Source: an uncultured bacterium (GTDB lineage Bacteria > Cyanobacteriota > Vampirovibrionia > Gastranaerophilales > Gastranaerophilaceae). From it: a stretch of DNA of 13,445 nt. The position numbers and the translations under genes are program-made. The notes beneath the pieces were generated by a model. It was given only the letters and a program-made list of their open reading frames with translations. It was not told where the DNA came from and searched no databases. This document shows positions 7,774-13,445 of the stretch, in pieces (the first letter of the stretch is position 1; every line of letters starts with the position of its first letter). The stretch lies in the NCBI GenBank assembly GCA_900549855.1, contig URPS01000055.1, forward strand, positions 1-13,445, written 5' to 3'.

Positions 7774-8377
7774 TTAATTCCTCCACTCTCTTTGTCAACG
7801 TCTTGATCATCTGCACCTGCTCAAACTTCTTTTTTGGCTGTTTCTCTGCTCTCGCCTGCTTTTCAAGTTTTGCAATTTCTCTTTCAAGTTTAGCCTGTTT
7901 TTCGTGAAGTGCAATATTTTCGTCGAGGGTCAATTCCTCGTTCCAAACTCCACACTCCAAACTTCTTATCAAGTTTTCCCACACTTTATCAAGATTTAAG
8001 CCTTTAAGTTCAATCTTTTGTTCCGTTGTAGGCTTCCACTCCGTCTGCATTAACTTGGTGTGATAAATTGCAAGCTTACTTTCATTACCACATTCAAGCA
8101 CAAACAAAATGTTTTGCGGTATCAGCTTCGACAGCGTTGCAATGGTCTTTTCTTCAAACTCTTTTCTTTTTAAGGTTACGAGCAAAACAAAAAAACTTTT
8201 CACTTCATCGCCGGCAGGAATATTGACCTTATTCGGCGTTATTTCATTGACGATAGTTATTCTTGAAATATCTGCGTCAATCTTCTCTTTTGCTGCTGTA
8301 TTCATTTGAAATTTTGCATAAACTGTTTTTTTCGGAAGCTGTTTGCTCATTTCCGTACTTTTCGGTAAACCAAGCAT
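7757..8377 (-). CDS. DUF4391 protein with C-terminal coiled coil
   Basis: This 206-residue protein begins MLGLPKSTEM, and the stretches ISRITIVNEITP (38-49), EVKSFFVLLVTLKRK (58-72) and YHTKLMQTEWKP (105-116) are those of DUF4391, a family of unknown function that commonly neighbours an SNF2-type helicase and type III mod/res genes. Residues about 150-203 are a charged helical tail (ALHEKQAKLEREIAKLEKQ) that should form a coiled coil, suggesting a bridging role in a complex. The domain-tail junction (residues 138-145) is encoded by three imperfect heptamers. ATG at 8377 follows GGAGG and lies 12 nt after the preceding gene. Co-function with helicase, Mod and Res is inferred from conserved context. 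Confidence 0.88.
   Translation of the reverse strand: MLGLPKSTEMSKQLPKKTVYAKFQMNTAAKEKIDADISRITIVNEITPNKVNIPAGDEVKSFFVLLVTLKRKEFEEKTIATLSKLIPQNILFVLECGNESKLAIYHTKLMQTEWKPTTEQKIELKGLNLDKVWENLIRSLECGVWNEELTLDENIALHEKQAKLEREIAKLEKQARAEKQPKKKFEQVQMIKTLTKRVEELNGKNC
7944..7964 (-). repeat. Three imperfect heptamer repeats inside the DUF4391 gene
   Basis: On the minus strand 7964-7944 reads AAGTTTG, GAGTGTG, GAGTTTG in tandem, followed by a weaker relative, GAACGAG. The unit is 7 bp, so gain or loss of one copy shifts the frame and would remove the coiled-coil tail of the protein. Copy number is low and the copies are imperfect, so slippage may be rare. Confidence 0.55.
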
Positions 8378-8389
8378 AAGGCACCTCCA

Positions 8390-9184
8390 CTATAGGCATT
8401 GTTGAACAAATTGAATAATTGCAGTTGTTGCAGCTAAAAACTCTGTTGTTCCTGCGATACCTTTGAGTGTTTTCAACGCCATCTTTATAATACTTTTCTT
8501 AGGCTTTTCTTCTGATATTGTTTCGATGACTTCAATGCATTCTTCAACTGATTGCTTATCATCATTGTTCAAATTTGAACTTGCATTTGTCAAATCACTA
8601 ATTAATTTATTTAATTGTTCAACATCACAAATATTTGTATTGGTTACTATTGAATTTCCATCCGAATCGACATTGACTTGTGCATTTGTTAAGTTACTAT
8701 TTTTTATACTCACATTAACTACTGTATTATCATCTAAGCCCATCTGCATACTTATTCTTGTTAAGTAGTTCTCAATATGGTTAATTAGAATTCTAATGAA
8801 CTCATCGCCAAATCCGTTTACTTTATCTTGAAATTTATTAGAACTTGAATAGCCGAAAAACACAAAGGAATTTCCCCCATAATTATTCTCAGCTAAGTAT
8901 TTTGTAACTGCATATATATTTGCAACTTCTTTTTCTTCGGTTGAGCCTAGAGAAAAAATGCTATTTCCATAACTTGAATCGACCGCTTCTACTTCTTCTT
9001 GTGCGTTATATTCAGGTTCTCCACAAGATTTAACATAGTTACTAATAAGTTCGTGATTATCAATAAATCTAATGAATTTAGATAACTCACTTGGATAAAT
9101 TTCAAATCCAGCTCGAAGAACTCTATTTGATGCTGTCAAAAACTCCTTTATCAATATTTTTAATTCAATTTTACTTACTTCCAT
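8390..9184 (-). CDS. Unknown 264-residue protein, partner of zinc-ribbon gene
   Basis: I cannot name this family. The N-terminal half is helical and acidic (to about 100), followed by a motif-rich stretch FVFFGYSSSNKFQD (107-120) and GDEFIRILINHIENYLTRI (126-144). Residues 154-185 are Asn/Val-rich and alternating (VVNVSIKNSNLTNAQVNV, then DGNSIVTNTN), which suggests a small beta structure. The C-terminal 40 residues (KMALKTLKGIAGTTEFL onward) are moderately hydrophobic and could be an amphipathic or membrane-active helix. I recall similar unknown proteins with an 'NxxVNxxxxN' segment near defence genes, but no function. The start is ATG 9184-9182 because GGAGG lies 8 bases ahead; an in-frame upstream ATG at 9220 has no such site and would overlap the zinc-ribbon gene by 50 nt. 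The true overlap is 14 nt, implying coupled translation. Confidence 0.82.
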   Translation of the reverse strand: MEVSKIELKILIKEFLTASNRVLRAGFEIYPSELSKFIRFIDNHELISNYVKSCGEPEYNAQEEVEAVDSSYGNSIFSLGSTEEKEVANIYAVTKYLAENNYGGNSFVFFGYSSSNKFQDKVNGFGDEFIRILINHIENYLTRISMQMGLDDNTVVNVSIKNSNLTNAQVNVDSDGNSIVTNTNICDVEQLNKLISDLTNASSNLNNDDKQSVEECIEVIETISEEKPKKSIIKMALKTLKGIAGTTEFLAATTAIIQFVQQCL

Positions 9185-9626
9185 TTTGTATTCCTCCACA
9201 ATAAGGACAATAGCATCCACAATATTTTAATAGGTGTCTTATTTTTCCTTGTCGTTTGCAACATTTAAAATCAACGATTTCCATTGAATCAATTGTTGAT
9301 CTTATTGGTATCTCATCCTCTAACTTAGGTTTATTAGTTTTGATATTAATTAGTGAACTTTTATTTTGCCGTTCTAAAGACTTCAAATCTTTATAAAAGT
9401 TGCCAAGAAGTTTGTTTATAGCTTTTGCTTTAGCTAATTCTATAACATCTTCAGTAATATAATTTTCGCTGATCAATCCACAAAGAGGACAATGAATATC
9501 CATTACTTCGTCGCTTTCTATATCAGATGGTGGAAGTTTAAAATATTCTCCACATTTGGGACAACACAAAAGAACAAATCCGTCATCATCCGTCGGGATT
9601 GAAATTTCTAAAGTAAAATCATCCAT
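9171..9626 (-). CDS. Small zinc-ribbon protein
   Basis: This 151-residue protein has two metal-binding pairs near the N terminus, C22-x2-C25 (CPKC) and C46-x2-C49 (CPLC), spaced as in a TFIIB-type zinc ribbon. A second Cys cluster lies near the C terminus: C122/C123, His131, and the CGCYCPYCG segment (136-144). Between them a charged helix (60-90) and a Pro/Lys-rich linker join the two. The pattern IPTDDDGFVLL-CCPKCGEYFKL resembles, from memory, a conserved family of small zinc-ribbon proteins with no assigned function. ATG at 9626 follows TAGGAG; it starts 9 nt after the helicase gene and its end overlaps the 264-residue protein gene by 14 nt. It could bind nucleic acid or act as partner or inhibitor of the next gene's product. 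Confidence 0.85.
   Translation of the reverse strand: MDDFTLEISIPTDDDGFVLLCCPKCGEYFKLPPSDIESDEVMDIHCPLCGLISENYITEDVIELAKAKAINKLLGNFYKDLKSLERQNKSSLINIKTNKPKLEDEIPIRSTIDSMEIVDFKCCKRQGKIRHLLKYCGCYCPYCGGIQNGSK
9193..9197 (-). promoter_or_regulatory. Ribosome binding site that sets the 264-aa start
   Basis: GGAGG on the minus strand lies inside the last codons of the zinc-ribbon gene, 8 bases before ATG 9184-9182. It favours this start over the in-frame ATG at 9220. Confidence 0.8.
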
Positions 9627-9635
9627 TATTTACTC

Positions 9636-12600
9636 CTATCTAATTACTAAAAAGCAAATAAGTTCAAAATCGTCTAAGCCTTTAATTTCATTAGACAAAA
9701 AGCTAACTTGACTGCCTCCTAAGAAGCTGTCTATATCGCTTTCGTCTTTGACTTCTATTATGGATGCAATCGCTTCTCCGAGCAATTCAGAGAATTTTGA
9801 CATATCCTTACCGTCACGAGTTTCTTTGTTGAACTGTTTATAAACCTCTGGTATAGGTTCCGTTTTGCCCTTACAAAGAAAACGCATTTTATCAAGCATA
9901 TCTTTCGGAGATAAATGGTCGCAAATAACCTTTCCGTCGTTGCTAATATATACCATATAGAAAGGATGAAGACGGTTTTGATTATCAATATTCACGCTAT
10001 CGGAGCGATTTTTCAAAACAAATATCACACCGGCAGGTGCATCCTCATTTGCCGGAACAACTGCATTAAGTCCAAACGGAGCTTTTTCAATATCAGGGTG
10101 GTTCTTTATGTATTCAAGCAAATCAAGCCTAAATTCATTAAGACCTAAATCCATTATTGAAATACCCGTTGTCATATCTTCAATATCAACAACTTCTTCT
10201 TGCAATTTTTCAAGTTGTGCTTTTCTGTATTCAAGATCTGTTTTTTCTTCATCGCTTAAAGGATTATCGTCACCTGTACCGGTTGAAGTAATATTTACTA
10301 TTTTCATACGGGTTTCAACTTTAGCTTTCAGATTGATGTAATCATCAAGGGTTACATCAGGCCAGAAATTTACAAGCTGGATATACTTATTTTTACTTCC
10401 GATACGGTCAATACGACCAAAACGCTGAATAATACGAACCGGATTCCAATGTATATCGTAGTTAATCAGATAATCGCAATCCTGCAAGTTTTGACCTTCT
10501 GAAATACAGTCTGTTGCAATCAGAACATCTATATCTTCCTTAGGAACATTCTCAAATAAATCTCTACCCTTTGAAATCGGAGAAAAACAAGTAAGTACAG
10601 TATTTAAGTCTCCACGAAGCTTAGGGCAAGTGGTACGACCGTCTACTGAGCCTGATACCATTGCAGTATTAAGACCATATTTTGATTTGACATACTCGCT
10701 TACATTGTCATATAAATATCCTGCTGTATCCGCAAACGCAGTAAAAATAATTATCTTTTTATTGTCTTCGTTAATCGGGTTGGATATTTTTTTATCTATA
10801 ATTTTGTAAAGTTCTTGCAACTTTGAATCGTGTTCCGGAGTAATGTCACCAACCATAACAGTTAAGAGTTCAAGAACTTCTGCATCTTTTACAAGGCTAT
10901 CTCTCCAAGATACATAGTCCATATCGGCAAGGTCGATTTTTATCTTTCTGCCAAAAGAGAACAGGTCATCTGTATTTTGATCCTCATCATCAAACTCATC
11001 CATATTAGATATATCTGTTAATTCAATTTCGTGTGCAGACTGCTTATTAAACCGGTCAATAGTATCAATCGTACTTTCAATCAAATCTTTTATTCTCTTT
11101 AGCGTAAGATTGAAAGAATAGACGGAGCTTTCCATACGCTTCATCAAATTGATGGCTGTCAAGCGACGGATACCTTGCTCACGGTTTGCCTGAGTAAAAC
11201 CAACATTGACCTTGTTATCCCCGTATAATTCTGCATACTTGTCCATTTTACTCGGAAGTATATAGTGCGTCGGAGTGTATATAGTCAATGTCAAAAGCAT
11301 AAGCTGCTCGAAAATCTCATTATAATTTATTGCAGTTTTCAAGTCAGTCAAATGCGGTCTCGGCGATAAAGGTTTTAATCTTATTGGAAAAGTTCCTATA
11401 TCAGTTGTGTCATAATATTTTTGAATATGTTTTCTTGAACGAGCTATTGTTACGCTGTCCAAGACTTCAAAGAAATCAAAGTCCAGCATTTTAAGTAGGT
11501 TTTCAGTTGTGCGGTCGCACGGCTCCCACTTACTCCAAGTATTAAAAGCTCTCTGGGCGTTCCTGAATATTTCATCAATGGTGCGATTAGTATTGAGCTT
11601 TTCGTCTATGTAATCTGTGTGTCCTTCATAAGCAAGGGCAAGTTGATTTTTCAAGTCATTAAAGCGATTGTTTACTGGCGTAGCCGAAAGCATAAGAACT
11701 TTGGTTTTTATGCCTGCTCGAATAACTTTTTTCATCAAGGTAACATAGCGATTATCCTTTGTTTCTTCATCCGGATTTTCGACTATCTTACCACCGTTTC
11801 TAAAGTTATGTGATTCATCAATAACTACAAGACCGTAGTTACCCCAATTTATTCTGTCAAGGTCAAGACCGTTTGACTGTCCATGTGTTCGGTTAAGGTC
11901 TGTATGATAAAGCACATCATAACCGAGGCGGTCAGACGCAATAGGGTTGTTAATGTAATTATCTTTATATGTGTTCCAGTTGTTGGCTAATTTTTTAGGG
12001 CACAGCACGAGAACAGACTTGTTTTTGCTTTCATAATATTTTATAACAGCAAGTGCTGTGAATGTTTTACCGAGACCAACACTGTCAGCAAGAATGCAAC
12101 CGTTATATTTTTCAAGTTTATTGATAATGGCAAGAGCAGCATCTTTTTGAAAATTGTAAAGCATACTCCAAATCTTGCTGTCTTTAAAGCCAATTGCTTC
12201 ATTAGGAAGTTCATCTTCAGAAATATCTTCTAAAAATTCATTGAAGATATTATAGAGTGTAACAAAATAAATAAAATCCGGAGAATTTTCATTGTAAGCA
12301 GCTGTAATGCTATCGATAACTTCATCGGTAACATCCTGTAGCTTACTCTTGTCATTCCAAAGTTGATCAAATAGTGACAAATAAGCCGAGCTCATAGGTG
12401 CTTCTGTTTTTTGAATATAATTATAGGCATTATTACCTCTCTCACAACCTAATCCAACCGTTGAGAATTCAGTGATAGGCATATAATTCTTGTCATCAAC
12501 ATTCATAAAGCCCATCATATCTTCATTGCTCTTGTTAGATTTGAATACAGCTTTTTTCTTAATCCACTCTGCACACTCTCTCGCAATCGCTTTTTGAGTA

Positions 12601-12884
12601 AGTTCATTTCTTAATTTAATTTCAAATTCTGTACCATACAGATTGCGTTCACGATTAAGTCGTGGAATATAAAACTCTCTCTTTTCCTTTTTCGCTTTTT
12701 CTGTTACGAAAGTCGGAGCTGTAAAAATGAAACGCAATTCATCAATAGAGGTGAGTTGCTTTTTAAGTTCTTGAAAGGCATAGATAGAAAAGCAAGCTGC
12801 AGCGATAGACAGTTTGCTTCCTTCATGAATCTCAACGGATAAATCATCTTTCAAAGTTTCGGTAACATTGTTGTTTAATTTCAT
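9636..12884 (-). CDS. SNF2-family helicase with N-terminal PLD-like domain
   Basis: This 1082-residue protein opens the operon. Residues 20-60 (SKLSIAAACFSIYAFQELKK, then RFIFTAPTF) match the N-terminal PLD-like fold seen in many defence helicases, but no HxK catalytic pair is present, so it is probably structural. The superfamily 2 motor is complete: DSVGLGKT (267-274), DESHNF (356-361), SATPVNN (400-406), TDCISEGQNLQ (791-801) and QRFGRIDRIGS (820-830). An insertion of about 300 residues lies between the two RecA lobes, with an acidic patch (FDDEDQNTDD, 631-640). The last 180 residues are not recognised. It should use ATP to move along duplex DNA or strip proteins from it. ATG at 12884 follows AGGAGA; a strong promoter lies about 110 bases upstream. 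The type III Res has its own motor, so two distinct helicases are encoded. Confidence 0.93.
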   Translation of the reverse strand: MKLNNNVTETLKDDLSVEIHEGSKLSIAAACFSIYAFQELKKQLTSIDELRFIFTAPTFVTEKAKKEKREFYIPRLNRERNLYGTEFEIKLRNELTQKAIARECAEWIKKKAVFKSNKSNEDMMGFMNVDDKNYMPITEFSTVGLGCERGNNAYNYIQKTEAPMSSAYLSLFDQLWNDKSKLQDVTDEVIDSITAAYNENSPDFIYFVTLYNIFNEFLEDISEDELPNEAIGFKDSKIWSMLYNFQKDAALAIINKLEKYNGCILADSVGLGKTFTALAVIKYYESKNKSVLVLCPKKLANNWNTYKDNYINNPIASDRLGYDVLYHTDLNRTHGQSNGLDLDRINWGNYGLVVIDESHNFRNGGKIVENPDEETKDNRYVTLMKKVIRAGIKTKVLMLSATPVNNRFNDLKNQLALAYEGHTDYIDEKLNTNRTIDEIFRNAQRAFNTWSKWEPCDRTTENLLKMLDFDFFEVLDSVTIARSRKHIQKYYDTTDIGTFPIRLKPLSPRPHLTDLKTAINYNEIFEQLMLLTLTIYTPTHYILPSKMDKYAELYGDNKVNVGFTQANREQGIRRLTAINLMKRMESSVYSFNLTLKRIKDLIESTIDTIDRFNKQSAHEIELTDISNMDEFDDEDQNTDDLFSFGRKIKIDLADMDYVSWRDSLVKDAEVLELLTVMVGDITPEHDSKLQELYKIIDKKISNPINEDNKKIIIFTAFADTAGYLYDNVSEYVKSKYGLNTAMVSGSVDGRTTCPKLRGDLNTVLTCFSPISKGRDLFENVPKEDIDVLIATDCISEGQNLQDCDYLINYDIHWNPVRIIQRFGRIDRIGSKNKYIQLVNFWPDVTLDDYINLKAKVETRMKIVNITSTGTGDDNPLSDEEKTDLEYRKAQLEKLQEEVVDIEDMTTGISIMDLGLNEFRLDLLEYIKNHPDIEKAPFGLNAVVPANEDAPAGVIFVLKNRSDSVNIDNQNRLHPFYMVYISNDGKVICDHLSPKDMLDKMRFLCKGKTEPIPEVYKQFNKETRDGKDMSKFSELLGEAIASIIEVKDESDIDSFLGGSQVSFLSNEIKGLDDFELICFLVIR

Positions 12885-12991
12885 AATATGATTCTCCTAC
12901 AGCATTAAAGATAAGTCAATATAAAAATTTGCAACGTACAAAAATCAGTACAGTAAAACAGATAACACATTGAGTCATAATAATTCATATT

Positions 12992-13020
12992 ATTATATCA
13001 TATTTGATAACAATATTCAA
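12992..13020 (-). promoter_or_regulatory. Main operon promoter (extended -10)
   Basis: The minus strand reads TTGAAT (13020-13015), a 17-bp spacer and TATAAT (12997-12992), with TG at 13000-12999 giving an extended -10. Start would be near 12985, leaving a 100-nt leader before the helicase ATG. Its hexamers and spacing are the same as those of the promoter at 292-320. Confidence 0.85.
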
Positions 13021-13028
13021 TAAAATCC

Positions 13029-13044
13029 AAATTGTGAACAAATT
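13029..13044. promoter_or_regulatory. Near-palindrome upstream of the operon promoter
   Basis: AAATTGTGAACAAATT pairs at 6 of 8 positions around its centre, with a perfect TTGT-GA-ACAA core. It ends 9 bp upstream of the -35, a place where activators or upstream-binding repressors act. The regulator is not known; the Fic winged helix or the excisionase-like protein are candidates by proximity only. Confidence 0.3.
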
Positions 13045-13105
13045 CTTACTTTATACGGTGAGGATTTTTGTTTTTTTAAAATAATTTGTAAATTTTCTTT
13101 CAAAA

Positions 13106-13155
13106 CACATCAACAAAACTTGAATTTTTCTCTGTATTATAGAGGGGTATTTTTT
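13106..13155 (+). repeat. 50-bp direct repeat, copy 1
   Basis: This copy aligns without gaps to 13205-13254 at 39 of 50 positions (99-bp offset). Its core CTCTGTATTATAGAG (13130-13144) is nearly palindromic. As plus-strand RNA, TTTCTCT can pair with AGAGGGG across a 7-nt loop, hiding a Shine-Dalgarno-like sequence, though no ATG follows this copy. Confidence 0.7.
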
Positions 13156-13204
13156 CTTCTTTGGTGAAAACAAATGTAAACAAGGTGTAAAGAATTTTGA
13201 AAAA

Positions 13205-13254
13205 CACCCGAACAAAATTGAAATTTTTCTCTGTATAGTAGAGGGACATTTTTA
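13205..13254 (+). repeat. 50-bp direct repeat, copy 2
   Basis: This is the second copy of the repeat at 13106-13155. The stem arms TTTCTCT and AGAGGGA keep pairing while the loop differs (GTATAGT against GTATTAT), which suggests a conserved hairpin. In this copy AGAGGG lies 8 bases before an ATG at 13254, so the hairpin would mask a ribosome site. Confidence 0.7.
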
Positions 13255-13343
13255 TGGCTGAATTTTTTGTTTTCAAATTTCGTTTCATTTTTTTCTTTAA
13301 AAAAAGTATCTCTCGAATAATACGAAAGGAGGCAGGGCAATGA
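13254..13343 (+). CDS. Candidate 29-residue Phe-rich leader ORF
   Basis: ATG at 13254 follows AGAGGG at 8-nt spacing and the ORF ends at TGA 13341-13343, overlapping the ATG of the next gene as ATGA. The peptide begins MAEFFVFKFRFIFFF, with 8 Phe in its first 15 residues, and ends in a basic stretch (KKSISRIIRK). Overlap, ribosome site and phase suit a translationally coupled leader peptide. T-rich DNA can produce Phe runs by chance, so it remains a candidate. Confidence 0.4.
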   Translation: MAEFFVFKFRFIFFFKKSISRIIRKEAGQ

Positions 13344-13445
13344 AAGAAAGCTATAAAAGTTTTGATGAGCTACCGATGATGTTATCGGTGTCGCAGGTTG
13401 CAAAGGTGCTTGGAATTTCTCGCACAAGGTCGTACGAGCTTGTCA
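13340..13445 (+). CDS. Excisionase-like HTH protein, N-terminal part (runs off window)
   Basis: Only the first 35 residues are inside the window. ATG at 13340 follows AAAGGAGG. Residues 14-35 (MLSVSQVAKVLGISRTRSYE...) are a MerR/excisionase-type helix-turn-helix of the kind found in Xis-like proteins of clostridial integrative elements, where it would help the recombinase excise the element. It is transcribed away from the defence operon. The recombinase, if present, should lie to the right. Alternatives are a general small DNA-binding regulator. Confidence 0.75.
   Translation, partial: MKESYKSFDELPMMLSVSQVAKVLGISRTRSYELV

Larger units (their letters stand above)
12885..13339. other. Divergent control region between helicase and excisionase genes
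   Basis: This 455-bp stretch holds the operon promoter, a leader of about 100 nt for the helicase gene with no strong hairpin seen, a near-palindrome just upstream of the -35, two 50-bp direct repeats, and a possible leader ORF in front of the excisionase-like gene. Minus-strand ORFs across 13100-13427 are by-products of the T-rich repeats, with no ribosome site. I found no near-consensus plus-strand promoter for the excisionase-like gene. Confidence 0.7.

Noticed and set aside
9185..9220. Longer N terminus for the 264-residue protein (extra 12 residues)
   Set aside because: The ATG at 9220 lacks a ribosome site and deepens the overlap to 50 nt, while ATG 9184 has GGAGG at the right distance.
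369..12884. DISARM or BREX system
   Set aside because: A helicase and a methyltransferase are present, but I see no DUF1998 (DrmB), PglZ or BrxC-like protein; the methyltransferase and PD-ExK helicase are of type III kind.
13121..13240. TTGAA...TATTAT/TATAGT in the repeats as ordinary promoters for the excisionase-like gene
   Set aside because: The hexamers are only about 9-10 bp apart, too close for a vegetative promoter.
13106..13254. CRISPR array
   Set aside because: Only two imperfect 50-bp repeats, with no further copies and no cas gene in the window.
13100..13427. Minus-strand ORFs across the repeat region
   Set aside because: They arise from translating the two T-rich repeats; no ribosome site, Lys/Phe-rich low-complexity product, and one runs into the excisionase-like coding region.

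Overview
The window reads as an accessory island of a low-GC Gram-positive bacterium, most likely a gut-type Clostridia (Eubacteriales). The evidence is AT-rich DNA, strong Shine-Dalgarno sites of the AGGAGG type in front of most genes, Firmicute-like promoters, and a partial excisionase-like gene at the right edge that resembles those of clostridial integrative elements. The taxonomic statement is inference; no rRNA or housekeeping gene is present.

Layout. Positions 1-368 hold no large gene. They contain a bidirectional terminator (15-52), a short direct repeat, and a small minus-strand unit with a near-consensus promoter (292-320) and a 19-codon ORF (188-247). From 369 to 12884 nine genes lie on the minus strand with junctions from a 17-nt overlap to a 33-nt gap, so they form one operon. 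In transcription order they are: an SNF2-family helicase with an N-terminal PLD-like region, a small zinc-ribbon protein, an unknown 264-residue protein, a DUF4391 protein, a SieB-like two-TM membrane protein, a type III DNA methyltransferase (Mod), a HEPN-like protein, a type III restriction helicase/nuclease (Res), and a Fic protein with a C-terminal winged helix. The operon has one strong promoter at 12992-13020 and a possible internal promoter for the Fic gene at 1379-1406. Positions 12885-13339 are a divergent control region with two 50-bp direct repeats exactly 99 bp apart, a possible Phe-rich leader ORF, and then the excisionase-like gene on the plus strand, which runs off the window.

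How it may work. Helicase, DUF4391, Mod and Res form a recognisable anti-phage/restriction core: Mod marks self DNA, Res translocates and cuts, and the SNF2 protein and DUF4391 are partners of unknown role. Between these core genes sit AT-rich extra genes: zinc ribbon plus 264-aa protein, SieB-like membrane protein, HEPN protein, and Fic at the tail. Several belong to families linked to phage exclusion, RNA cleavage or AMPylation. The most interesting reading is a composite defence operon in which a type III restriction scaffold carries second-line abortive-infection effectors. That reading is inference from families and gene order; nothing in the sequence alone proves defence activity.
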